A stretch of 64,000 nt of DNA from Mermis nigrescens. Lineage: Eukaryota; Nematoda; Enoplea; Mermithida; Mermithidae. The DNA lies in contig JAVLUZ010000142.1 of the NCBI GenBank assembly GCA_036768485.1, positions 11,337,456 to 11,401,455 on the forward strand, written 5' to 3'. This document shows, piece by piece, positions 35,527 to 46,789 of the stretch. Each line of letters begins with the position of its first letter. Position 1 is the stretch's first letter. Made by a program: the position numbers and the translations under genes. The notes below the pieces were generated by a model. That model saw only the letters and a list, made by a program, of their open reading frames with translations, ran no database searches and had not been told where the DNA came from.

Positions 35527-35760
35527 CTATAATCTGTTCCATTCCAAACGGCCCATTTTCGCATTTTACGGGTGAGGTTGGTGCGATAGTCTGTCAGATG
35601 CGCCACATATTAAACTATGCACATCGAACATCAATAAGAAGAGTTTGAAGCAACCAACTGTTACGAAAGCATAACTGAAGAAGCCGTTTATGCAATGAAA
35701 ATCTATTACAGTAATAAGACTTCAGCAAAAAATGGGCCGCTTGGAATGGAACAGACTATA
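35527..35760. mobile_element. 234-bp MITE with TATAATCTGTTCCATTCCAA inverted ends
   Basis: The left end CTGTTCCATTCCAAACGGCCCATTTT-like is mirrored at the right (AATGGGCCGC..TTGGAATGGAACAG). A single relative of the end occurs near 47735. There is no coding frame. Confidence 0.7.
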
Positions 35761-36281
35761 GTATGAAGATATTTTGACTGATTCAAGCTTTTGAACGCAA
35801 TGCTGGATATTTACAAAAGAAAGAACAGTAACAGACGGCGCTATGCGCTGCAAAATTTTGACGTTTTTGCTCTTTAAACTCAATTTATACCGCTTAAATC
35901 ATACAAAACAGACAGACTAATTCTGGCGCAAAGAGCCGAAAATTTTTAGAGCTTTTGTAACCCTTTTACTATTTTTGTCCTCCCAAAAATCTCGTTGTAC
36001 ATGTACAACGAGATTTTACAACTGAGTCATAGTTTCCCAAGGTCCAGAGTTGAGGGAGGGGTGAAATCCCAAAATGGGGGACCAGCAAATTAAGTGGTGT
36101 ATTATTATTATTAGCCGACACTATTGTTTGTACGAGCTTCTTTGTGCATGTACAAAGATCTCCGAAAAGGTCTTTGTATGAGCGAACAAGTTTTTATAGA
36201 TATTTTATATAAATATATTTTTAAAGATGCACATTTTTACATACTACCTGTGTATGACCTGCGACCAGCAGCAGTCCTAAA

Positions 36282-36624
36282 CAGTGTTTTTTTGCACAAG
36301 GTACCTTTGTACATGTACAAAGGTACCAGTAGCATTTTAGTGTAATAAAACAGGGTTTTCCGACCTTTGGTAGTGTACTTTAGCTCATTTCTGTGTTTCT
36401 GAATATTTGACATTCTTCCATTCTAAATTCAAATTCTACCATTTTAAGGATATATATAGGACAGAGAATTACTGATTTCGGCGCAAAGCGCCAAATATTC
36501 TTCGGAATTTTACACCTTTTTACAGTTTTGCCTTCCCAAAAATCTTTGTACATGCATGTACAAAGACGGTCCTGAAAAGTCTTTGTACATCGGGAAAAAT
36601 CTTTGCCGAATACAAAAAACCGTG
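36282..36624 (+). mobile_element. GTACAAAG-family MITE
   Basis: Starts CAGTGTTTTTTTGCACAAGG and ends AAAAAACCGTG. Flanks are GTCCTAAA and GTCCGAAA (seven of eight match). An internal deletion has removed part of the body. Confidence 0.72.
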
Positions 36625-37149
36625 GTCCGAAAGGAGATAATTTGGCCTAAATTTAGTTGGCAATATTAGTCCGGCGCGAAGCACCGAAATTTTTATGAGC
36701 TTTAGATGGAATTTACACATAAAACTCGACTGAGAAAGCTAAAACAACTTGTACTACAAAATCAGAAATATTACAGAAATTGAAATATGCCAATTAAATC
36801 TTGTGATAAGTACCACTGTGCTTATAAATCCAATGCATTATCTAGATAAATTAGTCAATTTTATCATTGAACGGCAAAAAATTGCAAAATTATTAAATGG
36901 TACTTATTTTTGCATAAAATTTTTTAAAACAGTAAAAATAGATATAAAAGATATTTGAATCGGCATAAAGATGCCTAGATTATACAAAGATTGATTTTGG
37001 TGTGTTTAACGTCCCTGCTTGAATCTAAATACAGTATATATATTAGCGGTATTTTGCGCGAAGCGACGGAAATTTTTGAAATTTCCTGAAAAATACAGAA
37101 AAACGTTAAAGTTAATATCACTTTGTCCCAGAATGTATGTTAACATAAA

Positions 37150-37566
37150 AATGGCTCCAAAAATAAATGCATGAGCTGAAATCGATTTTTGGCGAACATC
37201 TGCATTTTTGGCCATTTTTGGATGCGTTTTTGCGATTTTCGGCCGAAAATTGGTGGTCATTCACCCCCCCCCTAAAAATGGCCAGGGGCTTTGGGGAATT
37301 TCCCACATAGGGTTGGACGTCCTCCCCACACCCTCCCAACGTCAGAAAATTTTGATCCACCCTCCCCCATTTTTGGCGAAAACTTGCACTTTTTAGCTAT
37401 TTTTAGGTGCTTTGTGGTTTTGCCACTTTGGCCAAAAATCAGAACCGCCTACCCCCCCCCTAAAAATGGCCGAGAAATATACATGTAGCAGGGGGTTTGG
37501 GCCAACCCCCACCCATGCTTTTAAGCCCCACCCCCCCCCCCCGTCAGGAAATTTTCGACCACCCTC
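37150..37566. repeat. C-run-rich MITE remnants
   Basis: Several pieces of the CCCCCTAAAAATGGCC / AAACTTGCGCTTTTT family lie side by side. They recur at 38012-38220 and 45420-45730 in the same order. They form the target of the MITE at 37567-38011. Open frames here are Pro/Gly-rich artefacts. Confidence 0.55.
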
Positions 37567-38011
37567 AAATGTTTTTTTTGTACAAGGTCCGTTTGTACAT
37601 GTACAAAGATGGTCCCTAAAAGTCTTTGTACATTTCGTACACACAAATTTTTGGGTACTATAATATGGTACAGTAGCGATTTTAGTGTGGCAAAAACAGA
37701 GTTGTTCGACCTTTGGTTACGCATTTTAGCAATTTCTAGGTTTCTAAGGGCAAAAATCAGTAATAATCGTCTCAAAACGGCGCGAAGCGCTAAAAAATTT
37801 GGCATTTTTCCTTTCAAAATGCAATTTCTGAAATTATAAAGATATATAGAACATACAATTGCTCATTTCGGCGCGGAGCGCCGAGAATTTTGCGAATATC
37901 GAACCTTTTTTGCAGTTTTTGTCTTCCAAAAAATCTTTGTACATGTTTAAAGACGGTCCCCAAAAGTCTTTGCACATCGCGAAAAATCTTTGCCGAATAC
38001 AAAAAACCGTG
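37567..38011 (+). mobile_element. GTACAAAG-family MITE with exact target duplication
   Basis: Begins AAATGTTTTTTTTGTACAAGG and ends AAAAAACCGTG. It is flanked by CCACCCTC at 37559-37566 and 38012-38019, an exact 8-bp duplication in a unique context. The family ends and two hairpin positions are kept. Confidence 0.9.
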
Positions 38012-38219
38012 CCACCCTCTCCCATTTTTGGCGAAAACTTGCGCTTTTTTGGCTATTTTTAGGTGTTTTTTGCCATTTTTGACCTAAAACCTAAACCTAA
38101 AACCTCCTTTTAAAAATGGCTAGGGACCCCTCCCCTACCCAAAATTCCCAGCCGTTAAATGTATGCCGAAGACCCCTCTCCCAAGATTTTGAGCTGTTAC
38201 ATGCATGTTTTATAGTGAT

Positions 38220-39850
38220 AGTTTGACTATTTACTCTCGCTTACGTTCAAAAATACTGTATCACTTCGTGAAATTCTAATAGTTAATTGCACTTTTACCA
38301 TACCAAAAATTAAGTTCAAAAATTCAAAGGGTTTTCACCAAAAATAGTCTAACAGTGACTTCAGTCTTGGAGCTTGAGTGGGGTAATCCCCCTCACCACC
38401 CCCCTATGTGAACGTGTGGGATGGGGAATCGGGGTAGCGCGCTCAAGCGACAAAAAAGGGTTTAGGGCAGAGCCCCGGAAAATTTGTAAAAAAATCACTT
38501 CAATGTTAAATAGTATCCTTAGAATTTTCGCAAAATCGGCCAAATCTCGATTCTGAATTAAGCCCAAAAAACATTTAAAATTGATGAAGTCCTACATTGC
38601 ACAAAACTTCTGCGCCGAAATGCGTTTTCGATCTCTGCTGAGTAAATGGCGCAGCAACGGGTCGCTGCCAATAAGATATAGAAAGATGTGTCCATGAAAA
38701 TTTTGTTCATAGGGTTTTCAGGCCCATTTAAGGCCTTCTTATTAAGAAGATATACTCGTAGTTAGAAAAACAGAAAATGAGCAAATATACAAAAAATTTG
38801 GTCATTCCTTTCAATTAAAATAGGATTATGTGTCCTTGTAAAGAAGGACAAACAAAGCAGAGAATAGACAAACTGGTATATACGCAATCATTTTCGTACG
38901 TTTACGATTATGCTCAACAAGCATGCGTAGTTTCATTTAACGAACAAATAGTGCATTAAGTCTCTAAAGTGATGTGAAATGCTGAATCATTTTAGCTGAT
39001 TCAAGCTTTTGGATCTATATAATAACAATAAATAATAATGACTCGGCGCGAAGCGCCGAAAAATTCTGACGTTTTTACCTTTTTGAACTCAATTTCCTTG
39101 ACACAATTATTCCACCAGAAACATCAACAAAATTTCTGAAAAATTCCGGAGGCATCTGCCCCCAATGCCACCCTGGCTACGCCTATGGGGACAATACCAG
39201 TATACGACGCGAAGTAAAAGTTATCTAGATTTCTTGGGAATTTTTCATCTGATTCTAATGCGACTAAAGAGCTGTTACGGTAGCAAGGATTTAAACTGGG
39301 GTATCCTAATGATATCTGGCCCGGTAACAGTCCCTTTTCGACCCGACCCGACCCGACCTAAATCCAACTAAAAATAAGATGAAATCATGAAAGATTACAT
39401 AGAATGCCTGATGCACTTGAAAAAAAGAACCAGGATTTGATTTCAGAGAAACGTTGTGGAAAAACTTGAACATGGTATATACATATTTGCAGAATTGGAA
39501 TTCAATCAAGATTTATTCCAATTGCTTCTGTACTCGATCGATGCCAAGGCATTTCCCGAGACATCCTAGGGGCGATAAAAAATATAGATTGATTGTTAGA
39601 AATCGGTCGTTTTCTGAGTTTTCTGATGTGGTTTCGTTTTATGATTAAATAGCTTTGGATAGATTTATAATTTGAAACATAATTCATTACACGCAGAATT
39701 AAATTCTTAACAAAGATGTTGTGTCCATTTATGTTAAATAGTTTAAACATGCTACTGAAGTAGTGGTGCTCATATTTTCGGGACACCCTGCCCTGTATAA
39801 TCGATTTCACGTAGCAGCGGTATTGTACGTGAAATAAAGAACAATGCTAT
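38220..39850. other. Intron sequence with scattered short repeats
   Basis: Contains a GGCGCGAAGCGCC hairpin at 39045-39057 in AT-rich DNA and a GGGACACCCTGCCCTGTATA repeat end near 39780. I see no exon that splice phase or a domain would support. Confidence 0.4.
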
Positions 39851-39856
39851 ATTTAC

Positions 39857-39940
39857 CTGAATCTTTTTGTACTATAACAAAGACGCGCGTGTGATGCGAA
39901 TGAAAAATTGGAGCCGAATCTTGAGCCACAAAATTCGCAC
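39857..39940 (-). CDS. Exon 2 of the poly-zinc-finger gene, one C2HC finger
   Basis: 27 full codons with one base at the start and two at the end. The acceptor is TGTCGTTATAG (to 39941) and the donor is GTAAAT after 39857. Almost the whole exon is one finger, C-X2-C-X3-F-X5-F-X2-H-X3-C, followed by a basic linker. Its AG leftover plus the first base of exon 3 makes Ser, placing the next finger's Cys two residues after Phe, as is usual. The intron to exon 1 is only 70 bases. Confidence 0.75.
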
Positions 39941-40010
39941 CTATAACGACAGGAAAGAGAAAAATATTAAATTTTGATATAAAAAATACAAAAAATTACA
40001 TATAGCTTAC

Positions 40011-40129
40011 TCCATATCATTCTCTTGATAATTGTGTAAAGCAGTTCCACGTACTGTAGTGCATGCTGCGTTGGTCTTTTCTGGCTCCGTGCCGAGATAT
40101 GTCACATTGCACTTCAAAACGATAAACAT
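40011..40129 (-). CDS. Possible first coding exon of the poly-zinc-finger gene
   Basis: 39 codons plus two bases if it starts at the ATG at 40129-40127. The donor GTAAGC after 40011 is good. The frame open to that donor leaves two bases, as exon 2 needs, and the other two frames are closed. An in-frame TAA lies about 15 bases before the ATG, so either this is the start or a TTTTGAAG acceptor (exon at 40111) is used and earlier exons exist. The ATG context is poor. There is no domain. Confidence 0.42.
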
Positions 40130-40199
40130 GAATGTAAAACTTTAGTTTTTTCACGTCGACGTCATTTTATAAACATGTCGCAACAATTTTCTACATTTT

Positions 40200-41650
40200 G
40201 TGAGCTGTTTTTTTAATATTTTTCGCAGAGAGATCGGCTGTCTATTAAACTAGTCAAATTGACTTTTTCGAAATTACATAAATAAACTTCGTTCATATAG
40301 GTAGTAAAATCATTTTTTATGAGGCAGCAGAAACGAAAAACATAGTACATTTGATTGTCTGGTTTAAGCCTTAATTATTTCCGTCTAAGCTTAATCATTC
40401 TTACAATTGTATCAACCTTAAAGCAAAGCAAACATGTAAAATGTATTTAGAAAACGCTTATGTTAAATAAGAAAACACTTGTTAAGACAGCATTGCGTGT
40501 TGACGTTAAATGGAAACCATCATTAGTAAAATTAGAATAATAAGGCATGAACGAGTAAGACAGAAGTCGTGTGAAACTAATTATATATGTTTATATTGCA
40601 AAGATTTGAAGAGAGTACAGAATAAAGAATGGAAAATTTTTATACAGATGATCAAAAAACGAAAACAATTTTCATTTCAAAAGTTTTTACCTTAGAGATT
40701 CAATTTCGGCATTGATTCTTAGGAAGAACGTGATAAACTGAAGCAATAAAAACAAGGTTGCTGATTTTCATTGCAGATTGAAGTAATTATATGCGATCTA
40801 ATGTTCGAAAAAATGTTTCTGTAGACAATTTATTATTTAGATTTTCTAGCTCTCTATGCAAGTTACGTCTGCTGAATGCCCAATACACATAAAATGGCTA
40901 TTGAAAATTGTTGAGCAAAAGCGCTGCAGCCATTAATTTTTAGCCGTCTGACTTGACCACTGCAATTGATCGACAGATAACATATTTACGTGAAAATAAA
41001 TCAAAATGCAACAATTATTACTAGGATACATTGTGTGAAAATAATTTACAAGATAACCAAACAACCACTGAGCGACAGCGCAGTCAACTGATTTAGACCC
41101 ATGTATATAAATGTACACCTATTCAATCCTATGTCTTCGAACGTCAATCAATGTTTTATTAGAAGAACCGAGAATGCTATTGTAGAAAACAAGTTAACGC
41201 CAAAACTTACGTGGCCGCTCTGATGGTCAAGAAGTAAACATGATCCGACTAAACTTGCAATATTAGGCTCCATTATTGTTCTGTTCTCTTCTTAATAATT
41301 AGCATAAATTCAACTGGCTAATTGGCTTTTGAAGCAAATGAACTATTACAGAACGTTTTGATAGCCGTTGCTCCTAAATGCAAGTAACTTGTTTTACCTG
41401 TTTGATTATCATATTTGTTTTTAATTTGTATGTTCAAAATATTCTGGTATCAGGATAGTTTTAGGTATTTTACTTGTAACTGGATTTTCGACATTTAACA
41501 AAAAGAGAGAAGCCATTCTCTTATCAAGTTACTTGTTTCAAATTTAATTAAAGAAAATGCAACCTTGTGAACAGACACGAAATACAAAATAAAATAGTAG
41601 GCACCTAACCTAATTTGTCGTTCGCTCTAGTAGAATTGGAATATCCAGAG
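40200..41650. other. AT-rich stretch upstream of the zinc-finger gene, nothing recognised
   Basis: No repeat family, tandem array or domain-bearing frame was seen. If exon 1 is correct, the promoter of the gene should lie in or near here, but I cannot point to a core promoter motif. Confidence 0.4.
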
Positions 41651-41667
41651 AAAAGTAATATCCTGAG

Positions 41668-42401
41668 CAGTTTTTTTGTACAAGGTCCGTTTGTACATGT
41701 ACAAAGATGGTCCTCAAAAGTCTTTGTACATTTTGTACATGCAAATTTTTGTGTACTATAATATAGTACAGTAGCGATTTTAGTGTGGTAAAACAGAGTT
41801 TTCGATCTTTGGTAGTGTATTTTAGCTAATTTCTGGGTTTCTAACGCCAAAAACTACTAAAAATTATCTGAAAACGGCGCGAAGCGCCGAAATATGTTGA
41901 CATTTTTCCATTCTAAATGCAAATTCTGCCATTTTTAAGATATATAGGATAAATAATTTATCAGTTCGGCGCGAAGCGCCGAAAATTTTGGGAATTTTAC
42001 ACCTTTTTACAGTTTTTGTCTTCCTAAAAATTTTTGTACATTTTGTACACACAAAATTTTTGGGTAGTATAATATGGTACAGCAGCGATTTTAGTGTGGT
42101 AAAAACAGAGTTCTTCGACTTTTCGTGGTGTGTTTTAGCTAATTTCTGGGTCTCTTAGGGCAAAAATCACTAAGAATCGTCTTAAAACGGCGCGAAGCGC
42201 TGAAAAATTTGACATTTTTCCTTTTGATATGCAATTCCTGCCATTATAAAGATATATAGAACACACAAATACTCATTTTTTCGAATTTAAACCTTTTTTG
42301 CAATTTTTGTCTTCCCAAAAATCTTTGTACAAGTACAAAGACGGTCCTGAAAACTCTTTGTACATCGGGAAAAATCTTTGCCGAGTACAAAAAAAAGACT
42401 G
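41668..42401 (+). mobile_element. GTACAAAG-family MITE, composite of two partial bodies
   Basis: Starts CAGTTTTTTTGTACAAGG and ends near AAAAAAAAGACTG. It is flanked by ATCCTGAG (41660-41667 and 42402-42409). The body runs through the hairpin region (41876-41888 and 41968-41980), then restarts at the TTTTGTACACACAAA phrase, so two copies appear recombined end to end. Confidence 0.8.
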
Positions 42402-42409
42402 ATCCTGAG

Positions 42410-42855
42410 CAGTGTTTTTTTTGTACAAGGTCCGTTTGTACATGTACAAAGATGGTCCTAAAAGTCTTTGTACATTTCGTACACACAAATTTTTGGGTAC
42501 TATAATAGGGTACAATAGCGATTTTAGTGTGGCAAAAACAGAGTTGTTAGACCTTTAGTTACGTATTTTGGCAATTTCTAGGTTTCTGAGGGCAAAAATC
42601 AGTAATAATCTTCTCAAAACGGCGCGAAGCACCAAAAAATTTGGCATTTTTCCTTTCAAAATGCAATTTCTGAAATTATAGAGATATATAGAACACACAA
42701 TTGCTCATTTTCGGCGCGGAGCGCCGAGAATTTTGCGAATTTCGAACCTTTTTTGCAGTTTTTGTCTTCCAAAAAATCTTTATACATGTACAAAGCGGTC
42801 CCCAAAAGTCTTTGTACATCGTGAAAAATCTTTGCCGAATACAAAAAAAACCGTG
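42410..42855 (+). mobile_element. GTACAAAG-family MITE, next to the previous copy
   Basis: Starts CAGTGTTTTTTTTGTACAAGG and ends AAAAAAAACCGTG. It is flanked by ATCCTGAG at 42402-42409 and 42856-42863. It shares its left duplication with the element at 41668-42401, so three copies of the 8-mer bracket two elements. Confidence 0.92.
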
Positions 42856-42887
42856 ATCCTGAGTATTTAAATTTTGATCAATTCAGC

Positions 42888-43118
42888 AGCCTAGACTGTA
42901 AATAATATAACACATAATTAAATATCATTTGCAGTCAAAAACCAAGCCGTCTTGACTGCTAATAATATTATTCACAGTCTAATATCATTTGCAGTCAAAA
43001 CTAGCGGCCTAGGCTGCAAATAATTTAGAACAATGCTTTATATTATTTACAGTCAATGTCACTGCTTTTTGACTGCAAACAATATTACGCCGTGCGCGAT
43101 GTTATTTGCAGTCTAGAC
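42888..43118. repeat. Tandem array of a palindromic unit of about 63 bp, left part
   Basis: Units have the form GACTGCAAATAATATTA..N..TAATATTATTTGCAGTC and alternate with short variable spacers. The array resumes at 46354 after the insertion of the element at 43119-46353. Confidence 0.8.
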
Positions 43119-43473
43119 TAGTGATCGACTGGGGCCCCGGCCCCAGCCCCGGCAATCCCCGGCCATTTTTCAGCATCCCCAGCCCCGGCCGGCGCAAGGT
43201 CAAAAAATGGCCGGGGCTGGGGAAAAATTTATTGTAATTCGTATTTTGTACAGGCTGTGATACTGGCACTTATTTATCAATGAGCAAGTGTTAATTTTGA
43301 GAACTGTACTGATTAGATAATATGTATACTTACTTAGTCCTTGTAATAACTTTGCTACGGTGTATAAATGAGCTGTTACTGAATAAATAAATGTTCAGGA
43401 AAATCTGCATGTTTTCGATTCCTCCACTTAACTTATTTAAACTAAATGCTACTTTTAAGTCATTCATTCATAG

Positions 43474-43889
43474 CACACATGCACATAGGGGGTGAGGAGG
43501 GTATTACCCCCTGAGAAGTCAGCTAGACCAGTACTGTCCGGCGATTTTGAGCAAACAGGTCTTGTTCTGCATCATTTTTGACATCAAAATCAGTAAAAAT
43601 GTCAAAATTTTTCCGGCGCTTTGCGCCAGATTAGTACTTTTAAGTATTTTTTACTCAAAAAGCGCCCAAAATTAATAAATTTTTGCATTTTTTTATGTTA
43701 AAAGTGATATATTGCAGTCAAAATGGACTAAAAATGCTTTTTAAATGTGTTATTAACACGAAAAAACGTTTTATAGGCTATTTTGACCATTTTGATCATT
43801 AAAACAGCAAAAAAATCGTGAACGTTGAATTTACTGTTTTAGATTTTTGGCATTTCACCCCCTGCCGACCCTGACCTTGTGCACCTATG
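43474..43889 (-). mobile_element. 416-bp hAT-like MITE, CATAGGTGCACA family, copy 2
   Basis: Reverse orientation to 13848-14263 and the same length. It starts CACACATGCACATAGG and ends TTGTGCACCTATG. Exact 8-bp duplications ATTCATAG lie at 43466-43473 and 43890-43897. It is nested in the element at 43119-46353. Confidence 0.9.
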
Positions 43890-44402
43890 ATTCATAGCTA
43901 TGGCTAAAAGATTTAGAGTTGACAAATACGTTCTATTTCTAGTTGGAACTTGTACGTTTTCAACAAACTATTTTTACAAAAAACACTTTTACGTTTAATT
44001 GGATGGGAACCGCGTGCTTTAAAACGCGTTTCTTGTGTAATAGTAATTAGGACGGAGGCTAATTATAGGCGAATGTAAACTACGCTGCAGAATTGCGTCC
44101 GATCCGATAAACTAAATATGTCTCAAATAGTTTCTTAAGGTCCAGAGTTGAGGGAGGGGTGAGTGGTGGACTATTATTAGCCGACTCTATTTTGTTGTAA
44201 GAGCTTCTTGTACTTGTACAAAGATCTCCGGAAGGTCTTTGCATGAGCTAACAAATTTTTGTAGCTATATTATGTAAATATATTTTTAAACATACACATT
44301 TTCGCATACTATCAGTGCGTGACAGTGTTTTTTGTACAATGTACCTTTGTATATATATACATGGACAAAGATGGTACCCAAAAGTCTTAGTACATTTTGT
44401 AT

Positions 44403-44836
44403 CAGTGTTTTTTTTTGCACACGGTCTGTTTGTGCATGTACAAGGATGGTCCCAAAAGTCTTTGTACCTTTTGTACACACAAATTTTTGGTTGCTATAAT
44501 ATGGTACAGCAGCGATTTTTGTGTGGTAAAACAAAGTCTTTTGACTTTTGATTGTATATTTTAGCTAATTTCTGGGCTTCTAACGCCAAAAATTCCTAAA
44601 ATTGTCTCAAAATGGCGCGAAGCGCATAAAAATTTGACATTTTTCCATTTTAAATACAAATTTTGCCATTTTAAAGATATATAGGACAGACAATTTTTCA
44701 TATCGGAAAATTTTTTGGAATTTTACACCTTTTTACAGTTTTTATCTTCCCAAAAATCTTTGTACACGTACAAAGATAGTCCCGATAAGTCTTTGTACAT
44801 CGGGAAAAATCTTTGGCGAATACAGAAAAAACACTG
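44403..44836 (+). mobile_element. GTACAAAG-family MITE inserted in another copy of its own family
   Basis: Starts CAGTGTTTTTTTTTGCAC and ends AAAAAACACTG. Flanks are TTTTGTAT and TTTTGTAC (seven of eight match). The sequence left of it (from about 44322) and right of it (to about 44965) joins into an older copy of the same family if the insert is removed. Confidence 0.8.
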
Positions 44837-46353
44837 TTTTGTACATGCAAATTTTGGTATACTTCAATATGGTACAGCAACGATTTCAGTGTGGTAGAAC
44901 ATAGTTTTTCGACCTTTAGTAGTGTATTTGGCCAATTTTTGGGTTTCTGAATATTTGACATTTTTCCATTTATCCATTCTAAGCGCACTGTTGCTTATTA
45001 CAAGATTTAATTCGCATATTACAATTTTTGTAATATTTCTGATTTTGTAGTTTAAGTTGTTTTAAAAGAAAGAAATTTTATTACTAATACACCAAATGAT
45101 AAAATGCAAAATGATAAAATACATAATACGCGATTACGAATTAGTAACGGGACATGCGAGTCAATGGAATGTGTTATGTGTGAATTCCATCAAAAGCTCA
45201 TAATAATTTCGGCACTTCGCGCCGAACTAATATTATCAACTAAATTTAAGCCAAATTATCACATTTAGAAACACGGTCTTTTTGTATTCGGCGAAGATTT
45301 TTGCTGATGTACAAAGACGTTTCAGGACCGTTTTTGTACAATTACAAAGATTTTTGAAGAACAGAAACTGTAAAAAGGTGTAGAATTCCATATTGCTAAT
45401 TCTACCATTTTAAAGAATTTCAGGGGGCTAAGCGGCTGCAAAAATGGAGCCGTTTACTCCCCTTTCCCTGAAAATGGCCGAGAAATATACATGTGACGGG
45501 GGGTTTGGGCCATCCCCCATCCAGGCTTTGAAGCCCCGAACTTCCTTGAAAGTCAGAAAATATTTGACCACCCTCCCCCATTTTTTTGGCGAAAACATGC
45601 GCTTTTTTGGCTATTTTTATGCGGTTTTTACCATTTTCGATCTAGCTGCTAACCCCCTCCTTCTAAAAATGGCGAGGGACCCCTACCCTAAATTTCCAGC
45701 CGTTACATGTATACTGAGGGACCCTCATAAAATTTTAAGCGATTACATGCATGGCATGTTTTATAGTGATAGTTTATCTATTTACGCTAGCTCACATTCT
45801 AAAATAACGTATCACTTAGTGAAATTCTAATAGTTAGGTACACTTTTGCCATACTGAAAAATTAACTTCAAAAAATTCAAAAGGTTTTCACCAAAAATCG
45901 TCTGATAGTGACTTGTGTCTTTGACCCTGAGGGGGGTCCCTCCCCTTATGGGAATGTGTGATGTCTCATTTATTACATCCAATACCTATTGCATCCAATC
46001 GCTACAGCAGCAGTAGCAGTAGCTAAGATTCAAATGATATAGAGTGTGCTAATAGCAACGACATAGACTTTATTGATGATTCAGACAATGAAACACTGGA
46101 CTAAATTTGTTTCTTGTGACATAAATAGCAATAGAACTTGATATGAAAAGGCGCACCTAACTTTGCGCTTGCCATTTACTTGAATGGAGCAGTCGCTCAT
46201 TATTTCTTTTCCTATGCCCATTCCAAGTATGTGTCATGCAATAATATTTTCCTTGTCTGACCCCGGCCAGCTCCCGGCCCCGGCCGGGGATTTTTTTTCC
46301 AGCCCCGGTACCGCCCCGGCCCCGGCCAAAAAAGTCGCCCCGGTCGATCACTA

Positions 46354-46490
46354 GTCCAGACCTCTGGTTTTCGACTGCAAATAATATTACACTGTATCCG
46401 ATCTTATTTACAGTCTAGACCGCTGGTTTCTAACTGCAAATAATATTACATTATGCGCTATATTATTTGCATTTGACTGCAAATAATTAC
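46354..46490. repeat. Tandem array of a palindromic unit of about 63 bp, right part
   Basis: Continuation of 42888-43118 beyond the 3.2-kb insertion, with the same GACTGCAAATAATATTACA unit. Confidence 0.8.
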
Positions 46491-46661
46491 TGCCACACAT
46501 GTGAACCAGCTACACCAGCCTGAATAATACTATATTGTTAGAGTCAGTAAGAAAGGGAAGGATTACGTAAATTTTGACAAAAAAGGGTGCTAGCTTCATT
46601 TTCTTCCTATGTCTCTTCTAATATTTATTTTTTAGGCTTAGGCTTAGTAATGTGCATTCAC

Positions 46662-46783
46662 ATTGGTGCCAGGGGGTGATCTAAGCCTGAGACAAATGGG
46701 ACGAAAATTTCGGAGCGAGCGAAGCGAGCGGAACAATTTTTTGTCCCATCTTTTTCTTAGGCGTTATCATCCCTGGCACCAAT
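46662..46783. repeat. Imperfect hairpin, ATTGGTGCCAGGG arms
   Basis: ATTGGTGCCAGGGGGTGAT at the left is mirrored by ATCATCCCTGGCACCAAT at the right, with further pairing inward. The loop region contains CGAGCGAAGCGAGCG, another hairpin with a GCGAAGC core. A related GCGGAGCGAGCGACGCG lies near 47050 and a further GATGGCACCAAC near 47105, so a longer element of about 450 bp is possible. Confidence 0.6.
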
Positions 46784-46789
46784 CTGAAG

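Larger units (their letters stand above)
43119..46353. mobile_element. 3.2-kb hAT-like element with TAGTGATCGAC ends and GC-rich termini
   Basis: Ends are TAGTGATCGACTGGGGCC and, inverted, TAGTGATCGACCGGGGCG. Flanks are GTCTAGAC and GTCCAGAC (seven of eight match). The first and last 100-150 bp are runs of CCCCGGCC. The inside holds MITEs at 43474-43889 and 44403-44836 and C-run remnants at 45420-45730. Only a scrap of Asp/Ser-rich coding-like sequence (about 46010-46105) hints at a lost protein. No transposase domain survives. Confidence 0.75.

Noticed and set aside
37393..37817. Cys/Thr-rich overlapping frames on both strands at 37.4-37.8 kb and similar ones at 41.6, 42.3 and 44.3 kb
   Set aside because: They are the same GTACAAAG-family MITE translated in different frames, without splice sites or a domain.
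42888..46490. CRISPR-like array because of regularly spaced palindromic repeats
   Set aside because: The units are AT-rich and diverged, the spacers are not unique sequences of constant length, the genome is eukaryotic, and no cas gene is present.
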